In this document: positions 21,721-32,249 of the stretch, piece after piece
How the letters are laid out: every line of letters starts with the position of its first letter
Numbering within the stretch: position 1 is the first letter of the stretch
Assembly: GCF_905220565.1 (NCBI RefSeq)
Contig: NC_059399.1
Span: 10,716,501 to 10,780,500 of the forward strand
DNA: 64,000 bases
From: Melitaea cinxia
Taxonomy: Eukaryota > Arthropoda > Insecta > Lepidoptera > Nymphalidae
Reading direction: 5' to 3'
Notes under the pieces: model-generated
Databases searched by the model: none
What the model saw: only the letters and a program-made list of their open reading frames with translations
What the model was told of the DNA's origin: nothing
Position numbers and translations under genes: made by a program

Positions 21721-23725
21721 GATCTTTTTTCAAATTCACTTGTGTTTAGTTCTAAAGTTGTCAACAAACACATTACAGTACCATAAAAACAATTATTACT
21801 TTTTGTAGTTTGTCGATTTTTTAAACCACATCTGATAAATTTTAAAAAATATTAACCTACAACACTTTGATTAAAATCGACCATACTATATATTTTTTTT
21901 AAATATTCTCTGAAGCGCACCAAAAAGACTATTTCATCGATATCTCACGTTTTAAAATCGGAACAGTCGTTTGACCTACATTTACAATGTATATAAAATA
22001 CATACATCCGAAACACCTTTCTGTTTTAGCAGCCGTGACAAAAAATAGCTCACAACAGCGAAATTCACTCTTCAAGTTATTACTGATAATTCTCTTTGAA
22101 ATTATTTATTTTACTCTGAGGGAATAAAAATGTACAAAAGTAATCACGTAATTGATACGATAAATTCATGAGTTGAGCATTTTACTTTAAAATTTTTGAG
22201 AATAAAAAATAAACTGGAAAATTTCGTCGTGTCTAAATTTTATAAAATAAAGAAAAATGTGTATATAGGAAATATGTGTATATGTATAAGTGTAGAAGGA
22301 AATAATTATATTGAAATTATATGATTTTATGCTTTATTTAATGTTTTTATAAGTTATATATGATTTTTATAAATATATTTCATACGAAGTAAGACTGAAA
22401 TCAATTATACTATTAGTTAAATAATGAACATAAAGTAGCGTCGTCAGGTTTTAATATTATTAACATACGATCCAGTAACAAGATTAATCGGAACTCTGTA
22501 TGCACCTGTAGAGTGGTACAAGATGAGAAAACTATTTTATATATGCTCAATATTTAGAACTAAATGTATTAAATAGGCCATATAAACGTAATAATAAATA
22601 TAATCTCTTCTTCTTCTATATATCTTCTTTCACGTATCAATAAAAAATCTTAGTTTCTATAGTAGCACTATGTAAGAGGATGATGTTAAGCGTTATTGAT
22701 GCTGTAAAAATTGGTAACGTAAAGTAATTCTATAAAATACTCTGCTCAATAAAATAAAAAAAAATCAATTTTTCAGTTCAGTTTAAATTAAAAATATAAT
22801 ACGTCTTATTTCTGACCAATAAAAATCGCTAAGAGCCACATATATTGCAATTTTCTTGAAAATTTTACAGTATAAATTGAGTTATTATATTTTTTTAGTG
22901 TGACTGTGTGAGACAGTTTTATGTTTATAAATTTACATTTTTATCTGATTTTTTTATTAATTGTCCAGCATATTTTAGTAAGAAGGTAACAACTTATTTT
23001 GCAACAGTAAAATTAATGTCCTTTCGTTTGATGTATAGGTAATTTTACAATAAGGTTATTAAACGAGCTGTTTACAGCATACACATTATCCATAGATTGG
23101 AAAGAGAGACGAGATTGGCGAATTTATTATTCTATACTTACGATTTTTATTACGATATTTTCTGTCACGGTCGAGCCCAATGTATGTTTACGTTACCTTT
23201 TGGATAATGATATGGTCTATGGATAATTTTCTTAGCGTTTCACTGTTATGATATATGAAGTGCAAGATTGCTGTAATATGTGCATATAACCGAGTTAATT
23301 TAAGAACCTAAATAAGAGTCTACATACGCTTCACATTACATGCTTGATTTATTACCACATTACAGTATGGTACTATTTCTGTTGCGCATACATACATTCC
23401 CATTATTTACTAGCCAACAACTGCGCAAACAACAATAGAAAGTAGAATACAAACTACATCTACATGTTAACAGAATATCACTAATTATTTAGATAATTTT
23501 ATGTTAAGCACTATGTATTTTTAATGTTAACAATTTAACAACCAGAAGAATATATGTTTGGTCGCTAAACTCTAAAATTGTTATATCGATTTTAATTTCT
23601 TTCTATTCGAAAAGCAACGTTATAAATAAGTAATATTTATCCATATTAAACTCCACGATACGACCCAACGTAAGGGAGCATAAGTCAGAAATACGTACGC
23701 GTGTAAAGTCACTAGAGACTTTTAC
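21720..23725. other. AT-rich spacer of two kb
   Basis: Nothing beyond simple A/T-rich sequence was recognised. Confidence 0.55.
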
Positions 23726-23896
23726 CTGAATAATAAATTAATAACGCCACAGTCATGCCTAACGGTAACTCAATTGGACCGAAATATAATAGCCCGATAA
23801 TAAATAATTTATCAATTTTTTTAACTCTTTTCACTGATACCATAATATTGTCATGTCTATACCATCGTAAAAATTTAGTGAATGTAAAGTTTCTTC
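23726..23896 (-). CDS. Candidate membrane-segment exon, unidentified
   Basis: On the minus strand a 171-nt segment lies between a strong acceptor (GGTTTTCTCTTAG) and a strong donor (TTCAG followed by GTAAAAG). It is open in one frame, begins and ends in phase 1 and so is a symmetric exon. It reads FTFTKFLRWYRHDNIMVSVK and then RVKKIDKLFIIGLLYFGPIE, followed by a hydrophobic stretch LPLGMTVALLIYYSG. The second half could span a membrane. A faint likeness to ABC-transporter membrane domains is only an impression. No flanking exon is recognised, so it may be a relic. Confidence 0.35.
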
Positions 23897-25061
23897 CTAA
23901 GAGAAAACCTGTTAGGCAATGTCTCATTATTTCGTTACTTAAAATATGATTAATGCTGTTATTTTACTTTATCCGACGCAAAATATTGATTATCAAGAAA
24001 TGTTTTATATGATTATTTTTTGGGTTTTCACGAATAATACGCCTTGCAAAAACAAAGTGATAAGGTCTTAAGCAAGTAGTAAGTGAAGTATAATTTTATA
24101 TTAAACTGAACTTGGGCAACTTTATCTTCGCTGTCAATAAGGAATTAACTTACCTAACTCCAATTATAGTCAGGTAAGTTATTTCAAATATTTTTTTTAT
24201 TATGCATTTCATTGTATGTCATCTTTAGTAAAAGATCTATATTCACTTAATAAATAAAATTAACCATACGAGTTTAATCTTTTCGAATCACTTAGACACT
24301 GAGCGAACATTAAGAATAAAGCTTTAAAACATCGTATTTACACATAAGCATAACATTAGTCAATTGCAACCAGTACCAAATATCGAAACTTATGAAAGGC
24401 TAAGCAGCGAGTAATGTCTAGTTTCTAAGGCAATCCTTATTATAATACATATGCTAATCACTGTTTATATTCCACTAGATCTTATTATGAGGCATATAAT
24501 CAAATCTAAGACATTCTGTTTTATTATGACATATTTACGTTTTTATATTATAACGTTGGTGAAACCTGTAGGCAAGTATGTTGTCATACAGAAATCCATA
24601 ACGATTTTGTAGTTTCGGTTTAGGCTTCATAGAACATAAATCGAAACTGCGAAATTCGGTTTACATTTGTCAAATAAACCTACCTGTATACTAACACTCA
24701 AAGAGAAAGGGGTGCCCACATAAATGAATACAATACACTCGTAGATTACTTAAAAATTAATTGATTCATTACAGAACCGCGGTAATTCAATACTCGTTGA
24801 AATATAAAGGCTGTAAGATTTGAAAGAATCTACTGCCTTCAGCTTGTATAATTAAAACTATTATTTTATGAAAACTGTTAAAAACTATGTCATGGGGTAT
24901 AATATGAATTCATCGCCCGAACGTTACCTGAAATTAGTTGAGTACATGTTGTAGGTTCAAACTGCATCAACCTGTGTGATCTGTAACACCTGCTTCGGTT
25001 GAGATCATACAGTATTTAATTTAGTATTTTATTAATCTTATACTATTAAACGAGCAATTCT

Positions 25062-25063
<2 letters not shown>
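23897..25063. other. AT-rich spacer, nothing recognised
   Basis: No coding or repeat signature was recognised. Confidence 0.55.

Positions 25064-25151
<88 letters not shown>
25064..25151. repeat. (AT)n microsatellite
   Basis: About 44 uninterrupted AT units. It borders the unclassified repeat at 25152, as if it were that element's tail or target. Confidence 0.95.
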
Positions 25152-25155
<4 letters not shown>

Positions 25156-25706
25156 TCGGAAATCGGAAACGGCTCCAACGATTTTCGTAAAATTTAGTAT
25201 ATAGGGGGTTTCGGGGGAGATAAATCTATCTAGCTAGGATTCATTTTCAGAAAATGTCGTTTTATCCCTGTTTTTAGGGAGTGAAAAAAATATCGTTAGA
25301 ATGCGAAAGTAAATTTCGCATTTGTCAAGTTAGTTGCAATAGCTCGGTGGGAAATCGGTCGGTCGGGACCAACCGAGAAGATCATGGTTCAAATCCCCAT
25401 GTCCCTGGTCAATTATTTTTTCTTTTTCTTTTTCTAATTGCACTGGTTATTTTTTATTTAAATAGGCTGTTCCTACTTTTTTATTTATTATGTCGGTAAA
25501 ATCGAAAAATATTATTCATATTTTACCATTATTATTTTTTAATTATTTTTTATTTTTGATTTTTTATGTTTATTTAAATTTTTTATTATTGTCGGTAAAA
25601 AAATATTATTTTATAAATATATAATTCGTATTTAAATGTGATTTTCAGAAAAAAACACGATTTGTTGGAGCGCCTGTCAATTTTTGAGACGCAATTATTC
25701 TCAATC
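25152..25706 (+). repeat. Unclassified repeat enclosing a tRNA-like segment
   Basis: Opens with ATCGGAAACGGCTCCAACGA and TAAATCTATCTAGCTAGGAT. Near 25339-25410 it holds an A-box-like TAGCTCGGTGGG and a B-box-like GGTTCAAATCCC, about 40 bases apart, and then T-runs that could end Pol III transcription. Two TGTCGGTAAAA-containing blocks follow about 100 bases apart. It may be a SINE or a larger repeat carrying a tRNA-derived promoter. It is not a usable tRNA gene: no acceptor stem is evident. Confidence 0.45.
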
Positions 25707-25718
25707 TTGTAATTGTGT

Positions 25719-26049
25719 TTGACACGCGTTGGGGCAAAGGTTACGCCATGGATTGTACCTGTTGCGTTGGCGGTTGCGGGTTCGATCCCAGCACGTGATA
25801 AACATTTGTATTGGCCATACAGGTGTTTGCCGTGGTCTGGGTGTTTGTGCAGTCCTTGTGGGTCTCTCCACCGTGCCTCGGAGAGCAAGCCGTCGGTCCC
25901 GGTTGTTATCATGTACACCTGATAGCGATCGTTACTCGCTTAATATCCGCCAACCCGCATTGGAGCAGCGTGGTAGATTAAGCTCTGATCCTTCTCCTAG
26001 ATGGAGAAAGAGGCCTATGCCCAGTAGTGGGATATTACAGACTGAAGCG
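25719..26049 (+). repeat. Full-length tRNA-headed SINE (family C) with 12-bp target duplication
   Basis: The head (TTGACACGCGTTGGGGCAAA onward) has an A-box-like start and a clear B box GGTTCGATCCC (25779-25789). The body includes GTGCAGTCCTTGTGGGTCTC, CCGTCGGTCCCGGTTGTTAT and AACCCGCATTGGAGCAGCGT. The tail is GCCTATGCCCAGTAGTGGGA, TATTACAGACTGAAGCG. TTGTAATTGTGT flanks both sides (25707-25718, 26050-26061), so ends are exact. Open frames through it have no protein meaning. The tail resembles the RTE LINE end at 28208. Confidence 0.85.
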
Positions 26050-26536
26050 TTGTAATTGTGTATTTTGTATCAATTTTTAATTTATCGTTATTTTTTATTT
26101 TTATTTTGTGTTAATTCATTATTAATAATTGTGTTTGCAGGCAAACGAAAAAAAAAATCGACTTCAATTACATCGACAAGTAATACAATATAGGTACACG
26201 AAAAAATAGTCAAGAAATACGCATTATCAAAGATTACTCCAAAAGTTGTAATCAGATCTCGATGAAATATGACCACATGATAAACATCGGCATTCGATTA
26301 AGTTAAAAATCATCAAAATCAGTACACCCAGTAGTATGCTAAGTATTATGTAGTTAATGTAAAGTTATGCGGATTTTCGAGAGTTTCCCTCGATTTCTCT
26401 AGGATCCCATCATCAGATCCTGGTTTCCTTATCATGCTACCACACCAGGGATATCTCCTTTCCACCCAAAAAGAATTATCAAAATCTTTTCATAAACGAC
26501 GAAGTTATCCCCGAACATAAATTAAAATATATATAT

Positions 26537-27246
26537 ACTAGCGACCCGCTCCGGCTTCGCATGGGTATAAAATATAATTATAGCCTATGTCATTCACTGA
26601 AAAATGATTAAAATCGATCCAGTAGTTTTGATTTATTCATTATTGCCCGTGGCACGCGTTAACTTTAGAGTAAAAGCCGGCCGGAACTGTCGCAAACGCT
26701 ACGTATCACAATTTTTAAATCTATAATATCTTTAAAAAATATTCATTTAAATCATATCCTGTAAAGGGCTATATTAAATCAACAATGTATTTAAGGTATT
26801 TAATTAGATAAGGATTAATGCTGTATTGGTTAAAATCGCTTTGAAAATTAGCCATTATTTATCGTAAAAAGTAAATGACAAAAAAATGTTATTGTGGGAT
26901 ATCCATAAGAGATAGACATATACTATAGCGGAGTTTTCTGTAGAACTTTTCAATGTGTATAATACTTAGTACATTATTTTGATAAATCTCGTAGGGTTCA
27001 GGCTGCGTTTGCAATGTAAGCGAAAAAAATGTAATTATTTACGACATCACATTAGAAACCTCAAAAATAACAGTATTTCTCCACTATTTAATGGATGTTA
27101 TTATACATATAAACCTTCCTCTTCAATCACTGTATCTACTAAAAAACCTCATCAAAATCCCATTGCGTAAGTTTAAAGATTTAAGCATATGTAGGGACAT
27201 AGGAACAGAGAAAGCGACTTTGTTTTATACTATGTAGTGATAGTGA
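26537..27246 (+). mobile_element. Helitron-like repeat (family G) inside family E
   Basis: Head ACTAGCGACCCGCTCCGGCT, TTCGCATGGGTATAAA; interior with GATCCAGTAGTTTTG and GTGGCACGCGTTAAC; tail AACCTTCCTCTTCAATCACT, AAAGCGACTTTGTTTTATAC, TATGTAGTGAT. Head and tail match the shorter 19859 copy, which lacks most of the interior. No coding frame longer than 63 codons, so it is nonautonomous. Confidence 0.65.
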
Positions 27247-27249
27247 TAT

Positions 27250-27518
27250 ATATATATCGCACCTTCGGTGCAACAAAGTCAAAACAGCTCATTTCTTAAT
27301 TTTACAGGAGAGGATTTTCAATTTTTTTTTTTCGCTTTTACTTCCTCATTTCTGGATTACTATTTATAGTAGGTTTGAAATCTTTATAAATTAATAGTTT
27401 ACTTTCTTTGCTATAGTTTAAAAATCTTATATTAAATTATCAAAAAGTCCTAATAAAAGACATAACAAAAAAAGTGTCCTGAATTGTGACTTTGTTGCAC
27501 CGAAGGTGCGATATATAT
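27250..27518. mobile_element. 269-bp MITE with perfect 32-bp inverted ends
   Basis: The left end 27250-27281 (ATATATATCGCACCTTCGGT, GCAACAAAGTCA) is the exact reverse complement of 27487-27518. Each end itself contains the palindrome GCACC-TTC-GGTGC, so each can also form a cruciform alone. The interior is AT-rich and noncoding. It sits in an AT run, which hides any TA-type target duplication. Superfamily undetermined. Confidence 0.85.
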
Positions 27519-27577
27519 GTATTGAGTTTCCTTCAGCCGAATTGAGTAACCTCCTCCTTTTTTGAAGTCGGTTAAAA

Positions 27578-28207
27578 AAAGACTTCATCCAAACCGGCAG
27601 CGAATCATTTTAACTCTCTCTTCTACTACTAATCCTTCACGATTTACTAAAAATACCGAGCTGGGCTCGGTCGCCCAGGTACTATCATTGATAAGTAATA
27701 AATTATAAATCTCTTGTTATGACTATAATTAGAGTAGACCATCGAGACCGTTACAGTAACTGCCTTAGTTGGCTCTAATGGTTATTGCTATAGTGAATAG
27801 CCCCCACTCTCATCCATGGATTGTAGAGGAACCTTTATTGTACGTGTATGTTATACGATTAATTCCCAGGCAAATTCCAGGTAATTGTTTTATAAATATG
27901 TACACAATAGTTATAATAGTAGACTGTGGAAGTACAAAAGTATTTTAGGTTTAAATTTATTATACAAAGCATTTGAAACCAATTAAACCTCACCTAAAAT
28001 GTGATTTCTTAAAAACAATATTTTCGTACTTTTGTTTTTAGATATAATCAAAGTATATAGTGACTTTTTATATTAATTCAAAATAAGACTGAGCTGCAAT
28101 TACATACACAAGTTTTTTTTTGAAACTGCTTTTAATAATAATTAGGAAAAAAAATAATGATTTTTCTTGATATTGTTTTTCTTCTTTGGTTTTTACTAAA
28201 TCGTAAA
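27578..28207. other. Spacer with a GAGCTGGGCTCGG repeat fragment
   Basis: CCGAGCTGGGCTCGGTCGCC (27656-27675) is shared with about 16774 (inverted) and can itself pair into a short hairpin. No gene was recognised. Confidence 0.45.
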
Positions 28208-29237
28208 GTCAGTCAGTCAGCTCAGCCTATTACAGGCAACTGCTGGACATAGGCCTCCCCAAGTTCGCGCCAGACATCCCGGTTTTCCGCAATCCTCATC
28301 CAGCCTGCACCGGCAATCTTACGTAGATCGTCGGTCCAATGGGCTGGAGAACGTCCCACACTGCATTTAGCCAAGACGCGGTCTCCGTTCCAGAACCCGT
28401 CTGCTCCAATGGCCATCGGTCCTGCGACACAGATGACCAGCCTACTGCCACTTCAACTTGCTAATTCTGTGGGGTATGACAATAATTTTCATTCTCTTGC
28501 GGATAGTCTCATTTCTAATCTTTGAGAGAAACCCCAAACATAGCCGGTTCATTGCATGTTGAGCGACTTTAAACATGTGAACCAGTCCCTTCGTCAGTGT
28601 CCACGTCTCGGCTCCGTATAACATAGGCTGGACGCATTGCGGAATCTTCGAAGTGAAGACTCGACGAAGCCTGCCAAACGCCTGGGGGGATCGGGGATTG
28701 GGTCGGCAACGCGCTTGCGATGCTTCTGGTGTTGCAGGTGTTTATAAGCTACGGTAATCGCTTACCATCAGATGAGCCGTACGCTTGTTTGCCGACCTAG
28801 TGACATAAAAAAAAAACGCTGCTCAGCCCAATTGAATTCTCCTATCGGCCTCCTTCTTAAAATTGTTACGGTCTAGTTGGATGGTATGGCCTAGGTAAAT
28901 AGGTATAATCCTGAACAACTTCGAAAAGGGTACCATCGACCTATACCGGTCTCGGTATGACTTGGTTGTTACACATAACTTTCATTTTGTCCAAGTTTAT
29001 ACCGAGACCGACCCGTCGGGAGAACTCGTTTAGGCCAGCCAGCATTAGGCCTAGCTCATCTAACGTCTCCGTAAAGATGACAATATCGTCGGCAAAACGA
29101 AGGTGAGAGATGTATTCATCATTGACGTTGATGCCTCGTTCCCCGCAATCCAAGGTCTTAAAGACATCCTCCAGCGCAGAGGTAAACAGTTTCGGTGATA
29201 TTACATCTCCCTGTCTTACCCCACGCCCGAGGAAAAT
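28208..29237 (-). pseudogene. RTE-clade LINE, 5'-truncated, broken and interrupted by a SINE
   Basis: Minus-strand remnants of an RTE reverse transcriptase, in order. At about 29237 the frame opens with a GVRQGDVISPKLF motif. Next comes the catalytic FADD (29085-29096) in HLRFADDIVIF. Then follow LYGAETWTLTKGLVH (about 28620) and WTDDLRKIAGAGWMR to LGEAYVQQ at 28230, which is the typical C-terminus. It encodes only the second half of the family's polymerase. A frameshift near 28900, a stop near 28820 and the family A insertion at 28682 disable it. A deletion has also removed residues before LYGAETW. The tail CCTATGTCCAGCAGT, TAATAGGCTGA ends the element. It is a genomic relic. Confidence 0.85.
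28682..28813 (+). repeat. Family A SINE-like copy inserted in the RTE LINE
   Basis: 5'-truncated copy from CTGGGGGGATCGGGG to a 12-base A-run, with CTTACCATCAGATGAGCCGT and CGCTTGTTTGCCGACCTAGT. It is flanked by AAACGC at 28676-28681 and 28814-28819. Removing it and one flank restores the continuous RTE reading around GCAGCG|TTTGGC, so the insertion point is exact. The polarity of the family (A-tail at the GCCGACCTAGT end) is set by this copy. Confidence 0.85.
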
Positions 29238-30660
29238 CGTAAAGTAATTATCTTCATGTTTTTTTCATTAAGCGTCTTGGAAAATTTAAATGTTTGATCA
29301 TAAAAGTTTAACGTAGTTAGGCAATTTTTAATAACATATAAATACTTATTTTTTTGCTGTTTAAAACAATTACACCATATCATTAATATGTGGCTATAAT
29401 ATATGATCACTAATAGACGAAATAATAGTAAGATAAATAATAATTTAATTATTTTGGTTGTAACATCGTACAACGGATAATTAATCATCAAAACACGTTT
29501 CATATACAGTCACATTACGTTGCTCGTTTTATTTTATTTATCCAGACAGAAATTCTACGTAATACAAAACTACACTGGCTGGTTTTCCTAATTTTTCATG
29601 TAAAGTTTAGGGTAAACTGCAAGTCATTTTGTGTGTGTAAAATATTTTCAGTTCTCATTTCAAGATCATTATTGTTTCTCTATGCAAACTATTACCCTGA
29701 AAATTCTACTATCACGGTGAAGATTATCCTAAGCCCTTACTTAAGATCTCAAACTGTTCGTACATAACATTAAAATTGGCCGCTCGAATTCACTTTAAAA
29801 TTTACTGGATCGATACTTCGTATTACATACTTATTTTTTTTAAGCAACTTTCATCTAATTTACTCATGAGAAGGTACTATAAGCGTCGGGTATAATATAA
29901 GCGGAGAATATGTCTAAAGATATATCTGTTACAGTTTTTTAAATATTAACATTATACGAAGAGTTATTTTTAATGCAGTGAGTAATTTTTCTGATTGATT
30001 ACTTATAACCTTTAAAAAAAGTAGATTTGGAAATGTATCACTATGATCACTATAAGAATACGGAATTTAAGGGTAATGTTAAGCTTTTTGCATTATTATA
30101 TTCAAATTTATTGACAATATTCTGTTTGTGCTAGAGTTCCAAAATAAAAGTAAAACTTTTTTAAATTAACGTGAACAAAACAACACGTGAAATAAAAATA
30201 AAAATTCTTATTTATTTTCAGCCATTTATTATTTCCAACAAAAATATCAAGCTATTGTTTGATTTACTGTTTAAGTAAACCGAAAAAACAAAAAAAAGTT
30301 CAATGAAAATAAATAGGTTTTGATTAGTGAAATGCGTAAACATCGTTATTTTAGTATTGACGCAAATTTAGCAGATCATATGTTTTCTAGAAATTGGCAT
30401 CAGTGTTGAACATAACTGTTTCTTTTTATTTCAACTACCTTGCATGTTTAATGTTTATTTTTTACTGCAAAGATAATACGAGATGATTGCCAAATAATTC
30501 TTATGTAAACATATACATTGAAACTCGATCTTTTACGAGTTATCCTATAACTCCATTTTTTAGGATTTGAAAGTTAATATTTTTTTGACTATTTTTAACA
30601 ATAAATATAGACACATGAAGTCAATGTAAAAAAAAATTAAGTAAATAACATAAGCACCTT
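29238..30660. other. AT-rich spacer or intron
   Basis: If the 30.66-31.38 kb exon is spliced at 30660, this is the start of its downstream intron. No following exon was recognised. Confidence 0.45.
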
Positions 30661-31376
30661 TCAAAAAATACATCTGAGCCATCGGAGTCACTGCGAGGTA
30701 GAATTAATTTCGGTAACACCATTCCTTTCTTTCGACGACCGCGGATACCCGAAGAAACCGGCCATTGAAGTTCCCCGGATGCCATTGGGCTATGTGGACT
30801 TAAAATTGTCAAACGGCGATCCGGCGGTGGTAAACTCAGCTGTTGTAGAGCACGTCGTTCAGTACATGCAAAAAGGCCTCGTCTTTTTTCTGCATTACCC
30901 ATGTCCTCGCCTGACAAAGCTCTGCGAGCTGGAATACCTCGCGTTTCTCTGACATCACGTTCACTTGCTGTTAAAAATGAACTACGGTGCACACGAACAG
31001 ATGTACAGGAACTCGCAGGGCGTGCCGGCGATGTGTCTTTGATAGGCCGAAGACTTTCCATTGATCTCGCTGTTTCAACTCGTTCAGCTGCCAAGTATTG
31101 GCCACTCGTTACTGTTGTTTGAGCTACCTCACATTCCTCCTGACTAGAACTGGAAGTGCCACTTCGCGAAAATGTACTCGCTTTGGACACAAAACTTCTA
31201 TCACTATACTGAGCTGTTGAGATACTTGATACTGTGTTTACATCGTTAGACTCAGATGAAACTTGTTGCCGAACAGTACCTTCCTCCAGGGAGGAATGTA
31301 TGACACGGGTGTTCAAAGAGCTAATAACTGCAAGTTTTGGCCTGCGGTTTTTTCTTTCCTCATCTTCCTCCTCCAT
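30661..31376 (-). CDS. Ser/Arg-rich coding exon of unidentified protein
   Basis: An uninterrupted frame starts at an ATG (AAAATGGAGGAGG) and runs 239 codons to a possible donor (TTTTTTGAAAG followed by GTGCTT). Unspliced it would read on for twelve more residues to a stop at 30621. The protein opens with an acidic patch (MEEEDEERKNRRPK) and is then rich in Ser, Arg and Thr with little predicted order. Near the end it carries SLPPPDRRLTILSPHSP, a candidate proline-directed phosphosite or SH3-binding stretch, and the basic run RGRRKKG. An acceptor (TTGTTTCAG) at 31592 opens the exon, leaving a 215-base 5' leader with a short upstream ORF. GC content is clearly above the surrounding DNA, and no transposon protein is recognised. 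It is probably a host gene; function unknown. Confidence 0.7.
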
Positions 31377-31591
31377 TTTAAAAAATAATAAATTCTATTA
31401 ATTAGACTAACACCTACTTTAGAATATCGAAAAACACTCTTTAACAAGCCATTTTTCATTTAATTATATATTTATTATTCATATCGCGTATATTACATTT
31501 TTAAAATTCTAAACTTTATATATATTTTAAGGATCACTGGCAACAGTCTTTATCACTTTTTCAGAACACCTCACGCACAATCATAGAACAC
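31377..31591 (-). promoter_or_regulatory. 5' leader of the Ser/Arg-rich exon, with a short upstream ORF
   Basis: On the minus strand the exon begins after TTTGTTTCAG (acceptor AG at 31592-31593) with GTGTTCTATGATTG. An ATG there opens a seven-codon ORF (MIVREVF, stop) well before the main ATG at 31376. Such uORFs often lower translation of the main frame. The acceptor is seen; the regulation is inferred. Confidence 0.45.
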
Positions 31592-31858
31592 CTGAAACAA
31601 ATTGATTAAGTTAAATGAATAATTAATGATCAATGTGTCACGTTATAGTATTGTACGTAAAATTTTAAGTGAACTCATGCGAAATTTAAACGAAGGATGG
31701 AAGGATCGGATATATAATTTACTGGGATATTGTGCATCTCGAACAACCTTTGTAGTCCTAAGCTATTTTTAGAAGTTTAACCCACATTTTATCTTTTAAT
31801 GTATCATTAAACCTTGTAGACATTTTAGACTTTTAATTAATGATGATGATTACATTGT

Positions 31859-32209
31859 TTAGTTGGCAGGCTTAGAGTCGAGCGCTAACTGTCCGGCTTC
31901 ATTTGCACAATCTGTTAGAGCTTTTACTTGTTCAGCATTTAATCCAGTTGCTTTCACTTTTACATCAGCACTCCTAGTGTGTTCCTTGCTTTCGCTGCTA
32001 GATTCTACTCGTTTCGTAGTTTCATTTCCAAATTCATCAATAAAAGTTTCTTCCTCAAATTCTTCTTCATAACTCTCTTGGTAATGTTCACGAAACTCCT
32101 GTCTAGCTTGAATTGTAACTTTTTCGGTCGTTTGTTTTTGTTGAATTAATTCATCCATTGTTTTCTTAACAAGCTGTTGACCAGCTTCCAAAGTCTTAGT
32201 TTCAGACAT
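31859..32209 (-). CDS. Small acidic protein of 116 residues, unidentified
   Basis: A complete ORF with a favourable start context (TAACAATGTCTG) and stop TAA. The sequence is charged and likely helical: MSETKTLEAGQQLVKKTMDE, a glutamine-rich stretch (LIQQKQTTEK), then a strongly acidic block around residues 42-60 (ESYEEEFEEETFIDEFGNE), then Ser/Glu- and Lys-rich sequence and a C-terminus with two helix-like segments (LNAEQVKALTDCANEAGQL). No signal peptide or membrane segment. An acceptor (TTATTCTAG) 40 bases upstream and a 5'UTR exon at 32870-32990 place it as the first coding exon of the locus. It may be a protein in its own right or an isoform of a larger gene that includes the exon at 30661. 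I do not recognise the family. Confidence 0.7.
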   Translation of the reverse strand: MSETKTLEAGQQLVKKTMDELIQQKQTTEKVTIQARQEFREHYQESYEEEFEEETFIDEFGNETTKRVESSSESKEHTRSADVKVKATGLNAEQVKALTDCANEAGQLALDSKPAN

Positions 32210-32249
32210 TGTTATAAGTCTTAGTTTTTTTTATAGAATGTAGTACTGC
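32210..32249 (-). promoter_or_regulatory. 5' leader of the acidic-protein exon with its acceptor
   Basis: Minus-strand TTTTATTCTAG (acceptor AG at 32250-32251) is followed by GCAGTACTACATTC and 40 noncoding bases before the ATG. Pairing with the donor at 32869 would remove an intron of about 620 bases. Confidence 0.55.

Larger units (their letters stand above)
26127..27577 (+). mobile_element. Family E retroposon interrupted by two younger elements
   Basis: The head AATTGTGTTTGCAGGCAAAC and modules run to AACATAAATTAAAATATATA at about 26536. The tail resumes at about 27519 (TCCTCCTTTTTTGAAGTCGG, TTAAAAAAA). The intervening DNA is a Helitron-like unit (26537-27246) and a MITE (27250-27518). 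Uninterrupted relatives (2446, 18597) have the same AT-rich tract at the break, which supports insertion there. Confidence 0.8.

Noticed and set aside
25713..26055. Long open frames on both strands (up to 110 codons) in a GC-richer stretch
   Set aside because: They coincide with a tRNA-headed SINE bounded by a 12-base target duplication. The same DNA at 62490 and 37537 does not keep the frames.
30901..31122. 73-codon plus-strand ORF opposite the Ser/Arg-rich exon
   Set aside because: It is the antisense shadow of the much longer minus-strand frame and has no splice context.
31863..32072. 69-codon plus-strand ORF opposite the acidic protein
   Set aside because: Antisense shadow. The minus frame is complete, with a good start context and an upstream acceptor.
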